DNA of 64,000 bases from Catellatospora vulcania (GTDB taxonomy: Bacteria > Actinomycetota > Actinomycetes > Mycobacteriales > Micromonosporaceae): NCBI RefSeq assembly GCF_009720385.1, contig NZ_ML769308.1, forward strand, positions 62,001 to 126,000, read 5' to 3'. Numbering within the stretch: position 1 is the stretch's first letter; the number at the start of each line of letters is the position of its first letter. Positions 8,217 through 17,569 of the stretch are shown in pieces. The notes under the pieces were generated by a model, which saw nothing but the letters and a program-made list of their open reading frames with translations, did not search any database and was not told the origin of the DNA. A program made the translations under genes and the position numbers.

Positions 8217-9371
8217 ATGTCCCGTCAGCTGAGCCGCAGATCCGTGATCGCCGCCGGGCTGGGACTGGCCACGGTGCCGCTGCTGCCCGCGGGCCGGTCG
8301 GCGGCCGCCGACCCGCCGCTGCGGGTGGGCGTGCTCGTCGCACGCACCGGCGGCCTCGTCGACTACGGCCGCCAGCAGCTGCTGGGCGTGCAGCGGCGCG
8401 CCGACGGGCTCAACGGCGGGGCCGGGCACGGCGGCGCCCATCCCGCCGCGCAACTGGAACTGCTGCTCCAGGACGTCGGCGACACCCCCGCCACCGCCCG
8501 GGAGGCCGTCTCCCGGCTGCTCGACCGGGGCGTGCACGCACTGGTCGGGCCGCCCGCCGGCTGGCTCGACGACGCCGTCGCCGGCACCGCGCAGGCCGCC
8601 TGCACCCCGCTCGTGCTCCCGTCCACCGGCCCGACACCGACCTCGCCGTACGCGTTCCGCAGCGCGCCCACCGACACGCAGGTGCACCGGACGCTGCTCG
8701 CCGCGATGACGGCGGCCGGGCAGCGCGCCGCCGGGGTGCTGCGCCTCGACGCGCGGGACAACCCGGTGCTGCGCGAGGCGCTCGCGGCCGAGGCGGCCGG
8801 GCAGGGCGCGCGCATCGTGTCCACCGAGACGGTGCCGCTCGACGGCACGGCCCTCGCGGACAAGGTGAAGGCCCTGCTCGCGGCGACCCCGGAGGCGCTG
8901 CTGCTGGACCTGCCCGCACCCCTGGCCGCCGCTGCCGCCGCCGCTGCCAAGACCGCCGGCTGGACCGGCCCGGTGCTGTCCACGCCGGACGCCGCGCAGG
9001 CGACGTTCCACCAGCTCGCGGGGGAGGCCGCGGCGGGCGTACGGGCGGTGAGCCCGTGGCTGCCGGTGGCCGCCGAAGCCCCGGAGGCGCTGCCGAACTG
9101 GTCGAGCGTGCGCCGGTTCGCGGCCGAGCTGGGCACCGCGCCGGCCCCGTCCGCCGGGTACGCCGCCGACGCGGTCACCCTTCTGCACCAGGCGTTCCTT
9201 GGCCACCGCGACAAGATGGCCGCCCGCGACCAGCTCGAACGCGCCTGCTGCGTCGGCGTCACCGGCGTGTTCAACCTGACCGCCGACGACCACGCGGGCC
9301 TCGCCCCCGACGCCCTGACCGTGCTCACCTCCCGCGCCGGGGCCTGGACGACGCTGCCACCGGCGCCGTGA
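8217..9371 (+). CDS. Type 1 periplasmic-binding-protein-like secreted protein (LivJ/AmiC type), Tat signal
   Basis: A 384-residue exported protein. The ATG at 8217 follows a GGAGGT ribosome site. The N-terminus (MSRQLSRRSVIAAGLGLATV) has a twin-arginine motif and hydrophobic core. The mature part begins LRVGVLVARTGGLVDYGRQQLLG, typical of LivJ-type binding proteins. No permease or ATPase lies beside it, so it is an orphan receptor, or it serves a distant transporter or a sensor. Confidence 0.8.
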   Translation: MSRQLSRRSVIAAGLGLATVPLLPAGRSAAADPPLRVGVLVARTGGLVDYGRQQLLGVQRRADGLNGGAGHGGAHPAAQLELLLQDVGDTPATAREAVSRLLDRGVHALVGPPAGWLDDAVAGTAQAACTPLVLPSTGPTPTSPYAFRSAPTDTQVHRTLLAAMTAAGQRAAGVLRLDARDNPVLREALAAEAAGQGARIVSTETVPLDGTALADKVKALLAATPEALLLDLPAPLAAAAAAAAKTAGWTGPVLSTPDAAQATFHQLAGEAAAGVRAVSPWLPVAAEAPEALPNWSSVRRFAAELGTAPAPSAGYAADAVTLLHQAFLGHRDKMAARDQLERACCVGVTGVFNLTADDHAGLAPDALTVLTSRAGAWTTLPPAP

Positions 9372-9430
9372 CCGGCCGACCGCTGTCGACGAGGTGACCT
9401 GGTGCGCGGGCTCACCGCATACTGGGCCGC

Positions 9431-9880
9431 GTGACCCGCGACGAAACGCCCGTCGGCGACTGTCTGCTGTGCCGGCCCGCCGACGCGGACGGTTTCTTCG
9501 ACCGCCGCCGGGTGTGGGAGGACCAGTACTGGCGGCTGTCGGTGGTGCTGCGCGGCGCGGTCGCGGGCTTCGCGCACCTGGAGCCGCACAGGCACATCCC
9601 GTACGTCACCGCTCTCGACGGACCGGAGGCGGCGACCCTCGGGCCGGTGCTGTCCAGGGCCACCGCGGCGGTGCGCGAGGCGACCGGGGCGGACAAGGTC
9701 TACGTGTACGTCTTCGGCGACCGCGTGCCGCACCTGCACTTCAACCTGGCCCCGTGCCATCCGGGCGGGCCGCTGGTCGGCGGGGCCGGTCAGGTGCGCC
9801 CGGACGCGCCCCCGGCTGCTCCGGCAGCGCACGATGCCGCCGCGAAGGCGGTGCGCCTCCTCCTGGCCGGCGCGGTGTGA
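9431..9880 (+). CDS. HIT-like protein with incomplete histidine triad
   Basis: A 149-residue protein from GTG 9431. CLLC near the N-terminus may bind zinc as in many HIT hydrolases. The HIT core is VYVYVFGDRVPHLHFNLAPC, where the third His of HxHxH is replaced by Asn (PHLHFN). HIT proteins hydrolyse or transfer nucleotides, and the missing His suggests altered or lost activity. A Pro/Ala-rich insertion precedes the C-terminal helix. Confidence 0.7.
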   Translation: MTRDETPVGDCLLCRPADADGFFDRRRVWEDQYWRLSVVLRGAVAGFAHLEPHRHIPYVTALDGPEAATLGPVLSRATAAVREATGADKVYVYVFGDRVPHLHFNLAPCHPGGPLVGGAGQVRPDAPPAAPAAHDAAAKAVRLLLAGAV

Positions 9881-9949
9881 GTCCAACGGCACGGACGGCG
9901 CGCCGCGGGCTGGTCCCATCGGCCCGAGAGGTGCCTCTCGCTGGGGAGT

Positions 9950-9989
9950 CCACAACCCAGGAGTGGTAACCACAACCCAGAAGTTGTGG
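9950..9989. repeat. Palindromic element, family D, rearranged copy
   Basis: Two tandem copies of CCACAACCCAG(G/A)AGT (9950-9967 and 9970-9989) are arranged so that the outer CCACAAC and GTTGTGG can also pair. It shares its arm sequence with the perfect palindrome at 31097-31136. A separate CGAGAGG/CCTCTCG hairpin lies at 9925-9940. Confidence 0.6.
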
Positions 9990-10133
9990 GCGTTGCGAGC
10001 ACTTGTCTCCCGCGAGCCGATCGGCCGTCGACTAATGGGGCATTTGGGCAGATTTACGAATTCTTGTCCGATTATCGCCGATTCTCGGTAGCGTCAGGGC
10101 AACCCGATCATCCCCGAGCAGTGGAGAGAATCC

Positions 10134-11210
<1,077 letters not shown>

Positions 11211-11214
11211 TCAC

Positions 11215-11261
11215 CACCCGAGGCCGCCGCAGGTGACGCGCACTCGCGGCGGCCTCGGGTG
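11215..11261. terminator. Strong bidirectional terminator hairpin
   Basis: A perfect 15-bp GC-rich stem (11215-11229 with 11247-11261) with a 17-base loop lies between the convergent M15-like and SnoaL-like genes. No T-run follows. Confidence 0.8.
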
Positions 11262-11285
11262 TGGCCGTGACCACGCGATCGGGCT

Positions 11286-11624
11286 TCAGCCCTTGACGTA
11301 GGACAGCTTCTCGGCGATCCGGCCGTCACGGATCCGGATGACGTCGACGCCGCGGACGTGGCCGGCGCCCCAGTCATATCGCCATCGCTGCACCACCAGG
11401 TCACCCGCGACGGTCAGTTCCTCGATGTCGAAGCGGCCCGAGACCTGCTCGAACACCGGCCGCCAGGCCTCGCGCACCTCGTCGCGTCCCTCGTGCCGCC
11501 GGCCGTCCGGGGCGGGGTTCGTGCTCTCGAACACCACGTCGGCCGTGCACAGGTCGAGCGCGGCTTCGAGGTCGTGGTCGTTCCAGGCGTCGTTGAAGGC
11601 GTCGATCAGTGCGGACGTGTCCAT
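11286..11624 (-). CDS. SnoaL-like / NTF2-fold protein
   Basis: A 112-residue single-domain protein. It has the typical start (LIDAFNDAWNDHDLEAALDLCTADVVFES), a central REAWRPVFEQ helix and the closing VDVIRIRDGRIAEKLSYV strand. Members of this fold are small isomerases, cyclases or ligand-binding proteins. No partner suggests a substrate. Confidence 0.8.
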   Translation of the reverse strand: MDTSALIDAFNDAWNDHDLEAALDLCTADVVFESTNPAPDGRRHEGRDEVREAWRPVFEQVSGRFDIEELTVAGDLVVQRWRYDWGAGHVRGVDVIRIRDGRIAEKLSYVKG

Positions 11625-11720
11625 GCCTCGACGATAGGGCCGCGCGCCGGTTGCAGGCCGCAGGACATGAGCCGCGCGCCGGTCCTGTGGCCCAGCGACC
11701 GGCGCGCGGAGTCGGTGTCG

Positions 11721-12845
11721 TCAGACGGTGAAGCCTGCGAACAGGATGGACGCCAGGCCGAGGCCGATGGCGAGGTTGGCCAGGGTCGCGCCGCCGAACA
11801 CGGCGACCGGGCGCCAGCCCGCCTCGCGCAGGGCGCTGACGCGCAGCTGCAGGCCGATGCTGACGAAGGCGAGGATCAGGAACCAGGTACGCAGGTCGTT
11901 GATGACCGCGATGTGGGCCTTGCCCTCGGCGGCGCTGACGGAGCCGACATACCAGGTGCCGATGGCGGAGGCGGCGATGAAGCCGAGCACGAACTTGGGG
12001 AAGCGGTCCCACAGCTGGCGCAGGCCGGGGCGCTGCGCGTCGGCGTCCTTCTCCACCTTGAAGGCGAAGTACGCGGTGAGCGCGACCGCGACGATGCCGA
12101 TCAGCGCGTTCTGGGTGGCCTTGACGATGGTGGCGATCTGCAGGGTCTGCTCGCCCGCGATCGCGCCGGCGGCGGTGACCGCGGCGGTGGTGTCGATGTT
12201 GCCGCCGATCCAGGCCCCGGCGACGGCGGGGCTGAGCCCGAGCAGGTCGGCGAGCCACGGCAGGAGGAAGATCGAGGGCAGCGCGAAGATGATGACCAGG
12301 CTGGCCGCGTACGCGAGCTGCTCGCGCTTGGCCCGCACGGCTCCGGCGGCGGCGATGGCGGCGCTGACGCCGCAGATCGACACGGCCGCCGACAGCAGGG
12401 CGCGCAGCTTCTCGTCGAGGCCGAGCAGCCCGCCGAGGTACCAGGTGATCAGGAAGACGCTGCTGATCAGCAGGACGGCCTGCAGGATCGCGGGCCCGGC
12501 GGCCTTGACGATCAGGCTGAGGTTGATCGACGCGCCGAGCAGCACCAGGCCGGTCTTGATGAAGAACTCGGTGAACACGGCGTCGGCGATGCGCTCGCGC
12601 AGCCCCGTGAAGTAGACGATGACGTTGCCGATGAGGCCGAGCACGATCGCGTAGATCGGGTACTCGACGGCGGCGGCGAACTTCTCCAGGCTGGTGCCCT
12701 TGGCCGCGGCCGGGATGGTGTCCTCGAGGAACCGGGCCACCGAACCGAGGACGAGCACGATCAGCACGCCGAGGACGAGCCACGGCCAGGTGCGGGCGGG
12801 GCGCTCGGCAGGCGGCGCCGCGAGGTCCTCTTCGGTGGCGACCAT
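11721..12845 (-). CDS. YeiH-family (putative sulfate exporter) membrane protein
   Basis: A 374-residue protein with about ten hydrophobic helices. Conserved YeiH (UPF0324) features are KTGLVLLGASINLS, SICGVSAAIAAAGAV and GAWIGGNIDTTAAVTAAGA. The family is often named putative sulfate exporter, but the substrate is not firmly established. Its ATG overlaps the stop of the 52-residue gene upstream by one base, so the two are translated together. Confidence 0.85.
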   Translation of the reverse strand: MVATEEDLAAPPAERPARTWPWLVLGVLIVLVLGSVARFLEDTIPAAAKGTSLEKFAAAVEYPIYAIVLGLIGNVIVYFTGLRERIADAVFTEFFIKTGLVLLGASINLSLIVKAAGPAILQAVLLISSVFLITWYLGGLLGLDEKLRALLSAAVSICGVSAAIAAAGAVRAKREQLAYAASLVIIFALPSIFLLPWLADLLGLSPAVAGAWIGGNIDTTAAVTAAGAIAGEQTLQIATIVKATQNALIGIVAVALTAYFAFKVEKDADAQRPGLRQLWDRFPKFVLGFIAASAIGTWYVGSVSAAEGKAHIAVINDLRTWFLILAFVSIGLQLRVSALREAGWRPVAVFGGATLANLAIGLGLASILFAGFTV

Positions 12846-13003
12846 CAGGGGACCAGGCCCGTCGGGATGACGCCGGTCAGCACGAGGGCGACCAGGAGCA
12901 GGCCGACAGCGGTGGCCAGCCAGTCCTCGTTGAGGGCGGCGCGCACGACGCGGGCGACGGCGTTGGTGTCGGTGGCGGTCTGCGGCGGCGTGAGGTCACT
13001 CAT
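12845..13003 (-). CDS. 52-residue single-span membrane protein coupled to YeiH
   Basis: A short frame of 52 residues starting at ATG 13003, with a GAAAGG site upstream and ending in TGATG at the YeiH start. The N-terminal 30 residues are soluble (starting MSDLTPPQTATDTNAVARVV); residues 30-50 form one hydrophobic helix (LATAVGLLLVALVLTGVIP). Coupling and membrane location suggest an accessory subunit of the transporter. I do not recognise a named family. Confidence 0.65.
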   Translation of the reverse strand: MSDLTPPQTATDTNAVARVVRAALNEDWLATAVGLLLVALVLTGVIPTGLVP

Positions 13004-13098
13004 GATGTACGCCTTTCGGGGCTGGAGGTGGCGACGTCGTCGATTCTATACAAGGCCGGTAGGATTAGTCGAGAATGGATTTGTTGCCTGGTCACAGG

Positions 13099-13134
13099 GC
13101 TGCGCCCCTGCTGTTGTAGCAGCAGGGGCGCAGC
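13099..13134. terminator. Terminator hairpin after the multidomain sugar protein
   Basis: A 15-bp perfect stem (13099-13113 with 13120-13134) and a six-base loop lie 25 bp after the stop of the large minus-strand gene. It can end that transcript before the YeiH operon promoter. Confidence 0.75.
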
Positions 13135-13158
13135 TTTGATCCGATTTGCAGTGATTGG

Positions 13159-16100
13159 CTACAGCGGTTCGAGCCAGATGTTGCGGAACCGCGGGTTCGC
13201 GCCCGCGTCCCCGTGATCCTGCAGCCGGATCGGCCCGCCGGCCGCGCTCTCCGGTGCGCCCGCACCGGTCGGCCCGTTGACCGTGATGTCGTTGTGCACC
13301 ACGTAGCCGTTCCACACGATGGTCACCCGGGCGTCGGCCGTCTTGTTCCCGGAGCCGTCGAAGCGGGCCGCCCGGAACACGACGTCGTAGGACTGCCAGG
13401 TCTCCGGCGCGCCCGCCGCGTTCACACTGGCCGCCGCCTTGGTGTAGATCGAGCCCGCCTCGGTGTTGTCCAGCGCCGTGTCGCCGTACGAGTCCAGCAC
13501 CTGGAGTTCGTAGCGGTCCTGCAGGTAGATCCCGCTGTTGCCGCGCTGCTGCCCGGTGACGTTGGCCGGGTAGAGCGGCTCGTACCACTCCACATGCAGC
13601 TTGAAGTCGCCGAACGCCTGCCGGGAGCGGATGTCGCCGCCCAGCGACTCCAGTGAGCCGCCGGAGAACGGCCACGTCGCCGCGCCGCCGCTGGAGTTCT
13701 GCCACGAGGCGACGTCGTCACCGTCGAACAGCTGGATCCGCTGGCCGCTGCCGGCCACCGCCCAGCGCTGGCTCAGCACCCCGGCGGCCTGCCAGATGTG
13801 CAGCTGGGTGCCGTCGGCGGAGCTGCCCGACAGGGCGTCGAGCACCTTGCTCGACTGCGGGTTGAGCAGCGTGCCGTCCGGCTGCGGCTGCCAGACCTGC
13901 GAGCCGCTGCCGTTGCAGGTCCACAGCTGCACCTTGGTGCCGTTGGCGGTGCCCGCGTTGTCGACGTCCAGGCACTTGCCCAGCGCCCGGTAGGTGCTGC
14001 CGACCCGGCTCCAGCGCTGCGCGTTCGAGCCGTTGCAGGTGTACAGCTGGATCTTCGTGCCGTCGGCGGTGCCCGCGTTGTCGACGTCGACGCACTTGCC
14101 GCCGATGCCGACGATGGCTCCGGCCCCGCCGGAGACGGTCAGCGCGTCGAGGTTGACGTGGCCGATGTCGCCGCTGTCGTACTTGATCGCGATGGTGTTC
14201 GCCCCGGCGTTGAGCGCCACGCTCTCGGTGAGCGTGGACCAGGTGTCCCAGTTGCCGGTGCTGGCCAGCGTGATCTGCTTCAGCTTGGCGCCGTTGACGT
14301 ACAGGCTGACCGTCTTCGGGCCCGCGGACGGGTTCGGGCCGTTGGAGTAGCGCAGGCCCGCCTGGTAGGTCCCGGCCGAGCCCGCCGTCACGGTGAACGT
14401 GGTGCTCGCGCCGAGGGTGCCGTACCCGGCGACGAAGCCGGTGCCGGTGTAGCCGGTGTGGTCGGTGGCGACCGACGCGCCGCCCGCGCGGACCGCGGAC
14501 TCGGCCTGGTAGATCCCGTCCGCGGGGGGTGGGGTCTGGCCGGGGATGGCGTTGAGGGTGTACCAGGCCTCGGTGCTCCACAGCGAAGCGCCGGTGCTGG
14601 AGGTGAACGGGCGCGGCGAGCGGATGTGCACCACGCGCCCGGCCTGCCGGCCGCTGACCGCCAGGGTCACCTTCTTGCCGTCGGCGGACAGGGTGGCCGA
14701 GGTGACGGTCAGGCTCTGCTCGTCGAGCTTCGGGCCGCCGTAGGCCGCGGTGGCCTCGTAGCGCCACTGCTTGACCTTGTACGCCGAGGCCAGGCTCGCC
14801 GCGGTCGCCGCCGACAGGGGCTGGGTGTACTCGATCTCGAACCCGGCCCCGGTGGCCCGCACGGCGAGGATGTCGAACACCGACGTGCCGTTCGGGGTCA
14901 GCTTCTGCAGGCCGTAGGTCAGCTTGCCGGACTGGCCCCAGTTGCCGCCCGCGCCGAGCCCGCCGAGGTAGATCGCCCCGTCCGGGCCGATGTTCACCTC
15001 GGAGACGCCCGCCTCCAGGCCCTGCGTCATGCGGAACAGCGCGCCCTGGTACTCGCCGTTGACCTTCTCCACGAACCCGCGCTGCAGGCCGCCGTAGGTC
15101 ACGTCGCCGATCACGAACTGCCCGGCGTACACGCCGCTGGGCAGCAGGATCGGGGTGCTGGGCGAGTTGGCGATCTCGTTCTGCGGCATCCACAGCACCG
15201 GCGGGGTCACCGGTGCGGTGTCGAACGGCCCGGCCGGGGTGGTGTAGTGGTTGAAGAACCGGCCCTGCTTGATGTGCAGCAGCTTCGACGAGGGCAGCCA
15301 GCCGCCCTGGTTGTCGGTGACGAAGATGCCGTTCTCCGGCCCCCAGCCGATGCCGTGCGGGGTGCGCAGGCCACCGGCCACGTAGGACACCGCGCCGGTC
15401 GCCCGGTTCACCTTGATCGCGGTGCCGCGGTTGGTCGCGGGCTGCGGAACCGTGGTCGCGCCGCCGCTGTTGATCGACACCGACAGGTTCAGGTAGAAGA
15501 ACCCGTCGGCATACAGCAGCCCGAACGCGAACTCGTGGAAGTTGCCGCCCCAGGGCCAGGTCGCGATCGTGTTGTACTGGTCGGCGACGTCGTCGCCGTT
15601 GGTGTCGAGCAGCTGCGTCAGGCGCTGCTTCTCGGTGACGTAGACGACCCCGTCGACGACCTTGAGGCCCATCGGCTCCTTGAGGTTGCCGGCGATCTTC
15701 TTGGTGGTCACGTTGCCGGGGCTGGTCGCCCCGCCGGTGTTGCCCAGCACGTAGACCTCACCGGCCTGGGACGTGCCGGACTGGTCGCTGCCGCCCCAGG
15801 TGCAGATCACCAGGCGGCCGTCGGGCAGCCAGTCCATGCCGGTGACCTTCGGCTGGAACGTGCCCGGCCGCAGGTTGGTCAGCGTGTAGCCGGGGTGCAC
15901 GCCGGTCAGCGGCAGCCCGTCGCCGGGGGAGTCGGCCACGCCCTCGCACTCCTTGCGGCCGGGCGCGGTCACCCGCACCACCCCCGCGTCGGTGCTCAGC
16001 GCCGAGTTCGGCACCAGGACGAACGTCGACGAGCCCGGGGTGCGCCACTCCAGGGTGAGCTGCTGGCCGCCGGTACGCTCGAAGTAGTCGATGTTCAGCG

Positions 16101-16533
16101 CGTGGTATCCCGTGGTGAGGCTGACCGTGCCCTCCATGGCGGTCGCACCGTGCAGCCCGTCGTGGTTGACCACCATCGCGCCGTCGATCCGCAGTTCGGA
16201 GCCGTCGTCGCTGGTGAGGCGGAAGGTGTACGACCCGGCCTGGGTGATGTTGACGTTGCCGAGCACCTGGGCGACGAACAGGTCCTCGAACCCGAAGTCG
16301 GCGGCGGTGCTCCAGTTGACCGTCGGCATCAGCTTGTCGATATTGGGCGTCTGCGCGGGTTTGAGGGCGCAGATCTCGTTCAGCGGCACCTGGACGTCGA
16401 AGACGCGCAGGGTGACGCCCGGTTCCTGGGCCGGAACCGCGGCGGCGGGCGCGGCCCACACGCCGCCCGCGAGGGCGAGCGCCAGGGTGACCAGCACGGG
16501 ACCGCGAGTTCGGCGTAGCAGTCGTCTGCCCAT
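13159..16533 (-). CDS. Large secreted multidomain carbohydrate protein: PA14, sorbosone-dehydrogenase-like, CBM, ricin lectin, DUF1080
   Basis: A 1124-residue exported protein from ATG 16533 (MGRRLLRRTRG; signal peptide to about 35). In order: a PA14 domain (about 55-170; DDGSELRIDGAMVVNHDG), a glucose/sorbosone dehydrogenase-like propeller (about 200-560; MDWLPDGRLVICTWGG, LRTPHGIGWGPENGIFV), a CBM6/35-like module (about 670-800; YQAESAVRAGG), a ricin-type lectin with CVDVDNAG and three QxW motifs (about 805-925), and a C-terminal DUF1080/3-keto-disaccharide hydrolase domain (about 930-1122; GNSGIYLQDRYELQVLDS). It probably binds plant or microbial glycans outside the cell and attacks oxidised sugars. 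Confidence 0.85.
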   Translation of the reverse strand: MGRRLLRRTRGPVLVTLALALAGGVWAAPAAAVPAQEPGVTLRVFDVQVPLNEICALKPAQTPNIDKLMPTVNWSTAADFGFEDLFVAQVLGNVNITQAGSYTFRLTSDDGSELRIDGAMVVNHDGLHGATAMEGTVSLTTGYHALNIDYFERTGGQQLTLEWRTPGSSTFVLVPNSALSTDAGVVRVTAPGRKECEGVADSPGDGLPLTGVHPGYTLTNLRPGTFQPKVTGMDWLPDGRLVICTWGGSDQSGTSQAGEVYVLGNTGGATSPGNVTTKKIAGNLKEPMGLKVVDGVVYVTEKQRLTQLLDTNGDDVADQYNTIATWPWGGNFHEFAFGLLYADGFFYLNLSVSINSGGATTVPQPATNRGTAIKVNRATGAVSYVAGGLRTPHGIGWGPENGIFVTDNQGGWLPSSKLLHIKQGRFFNHYTTPAGPFDTAPVTPPVLWMPQNEIANSPSTPILLPSGVYAGQFVIGDVTYGGLQRGFVEKVNGEYQGALFRMTQGLEAGVSEVNIGPDGAIYLGGLGAGGNWGQSGKLTYGLQKLTPNGTSVFDILAVRATGAGFEIEYTQPLSAATAASLASAYKVKQWRYEATAAYGGPKLDEQSLTVTSATLSADGKKVTLAVSGRQAGRVVHIRSPRPFTSSTGASLWSTEAWYTLNAIPGQTPPPADGIYQAESAVRAGGASVATDHTGYTGTGFVAGYGTLGASTTFTVTAGSAGTYQAGLRYSNGPNPSAGPKTVSLYVNGAKLKQITLASTGNWDTWSTLTESVALNAGANTIAIKYDSGDIGHVNLDALTVSGGAGAIVGIGGKCVDVDNAGTADGTKIQLYTCNGSNAQRWSRVGSTYRALGKCLDVDNAGTANGTKVQLWTCNGSGSQVWQPQPDGTLLNPQSSKVLDALSGSSADGTQLHIWQAAGVLSQRWAVAGSGQRIQLFDGDDVASWQNSSGGAATWPFSGGSLESLGGDIRSRQAFGDFKLHVEWYEPLYPANVTGQQRGNSGIYLQDRYELQVLDSYGDTALDNTEAGSIYTKAAASVNAAGAPETWQSYDVVFRAARFDGSGNKTADARVTIVWNGYVVHNDITVNGPTGAGAPESAAGGPIRLQDHGDAGANPRFRNIWLEPL

Positions 16534-16692
16534 CGTTACTCCTGGGGGAGAGGGAGGGGTGGCCGTGCCCGGGTGGTCATCGACGCCGACGATTAACACA
16601 CCAGAAACATCGGAGGGTGGATCGAGACATTAGACGCTTTCCATCGCGCTGTCTATATCTTTCGATCAACTCAGCAAAAGTTCTTGCTATCC

Positions 16693-17412
16693 CTACGAAA
16701 GTCGGCGCGCCCGATACCGCAGCGCGGCCTCCAGAGTGGACAAATGCACAGCTCGGGCCAGTCGTGCACCCCACGGCGAACGCGGCCCCGCGAACGGCAC
16801 CTCGTCGCCGGCCTCCCGGGATGCGACGCACACGGCGTCGGTGGGGGTGCCCGAGGCGTCGAAACCCGCGTCGCGCAGCGCCTGCACCTTCGCCTCCGTG
16901 GCAGTGGCCACCGCGTTGACCATCGCGGCGGGCGACAGGGCCACCGGCAGCGCCACGATGATGTTGATGGTGCCGGGCACGAGGGCGCTCTGTGCCTGCG
17001 TGGCGGCGTCCACAGCCGGAGCTTCCGCCGCCCAGCCGGACACGCCTATGCCGGCTGTGACCAGGGCTTCGACGTCGCCGTCCCGGGCGAACGCGGCTTC
17101 GGTCACGCGGGCGGCGGTCATCAGTCCGACGCCGTGGCCGGTGAGGCCGTGCTGCTGCGCGATCTCCCTCAGGTGCCGATGTGGGTCGAGCCGGGCGTAT
17201 CCGTGGCCCACCTGGGCGTTGAGCACCCATGAGCGCGGTCCCATGCCGCCACCGAGCACCGCGCTGGAGATCATCTGCCAGCCGTCGCCGGCCCGCCACG
17301 CCAGCGCCGGCCAGTCGCCCGACCCGTCGTCGTACTGGATGAGCAGGGCGCGCAGCAGCGCGGCGTCGGGGTGGGGGATCGGCACACGGCACCCTAACGC
17401 GGCCGCCGCCAC
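16693..17412 (-). CDS. cbiZ: Adenosylcobinamide amidohydrolase
   Basis: A 239-residue protein; GTG 17385 is an alternative start. The block SSAVLGGGMGPRSWVLNAQV followed by the DPHRHL, GLTGHGVGLMTAARV and GTINIIVALPVAL segments is characteristic of CbiZ (PF01955). CbiZ cleaves the amide bond of adenosylcobinamide to adenosylcobyric acid, allowing salvage of imported corrinoids. It is not next to other cobalamin genes. The same window encodes a B12-type photoreceptor, so adenosylcobalamin supply is relevant to this cell. Confidence 0.85.
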   Translation of the reverse strand: MAAAALGCRVPIPHPDAALLRALLIQYDDGSGDWPALAWRAGDGWQMISSAVLGGGMGPRSWVLNAQVGHGYARLDPHRHLREIAQQHGLTGHGVGLMTAARVTEAAFARDGDVEALVTAGIGVSGWAAEAPAVDAATQAQSALVPGTINIIVALPVALSPAAMVNAVATATEAKVQALRDAGFDASGTPTDAVCVASREAGDEVPFAGPRSPWGARLARAVHLSTLEAALRYRARRLS

Positions 17413-17432
17413 GCCGGAGCCGAGGCTTCACG

Positions 17433-17499
17433 CATTGACGTTGGCCCATTACATCGACTTTGATCTATAAATATTCGATCTGATAGGCCAACGTCTATG
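17433..17499. repeat. Palindromic element, family H, copy 2
   Basis: Arms of 25 bp (17433-17457 and 17475-17499) match at 21 positions around an AT-rich 17-bp centre. The right arm shares GATAGGCCAACGTCTATG with copy 1. It lies between cbiZ and the MMPL gene, both on the minus strand. Confidence 0.75.
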
Positions 17500-17569
17500 C
17501 AAGGCAGGGGTGTGCCCGTCCCTGCAAGGCGGGGAGTGTCCGCGTCCACGCGAAGCGGGGTGTGCGTGT

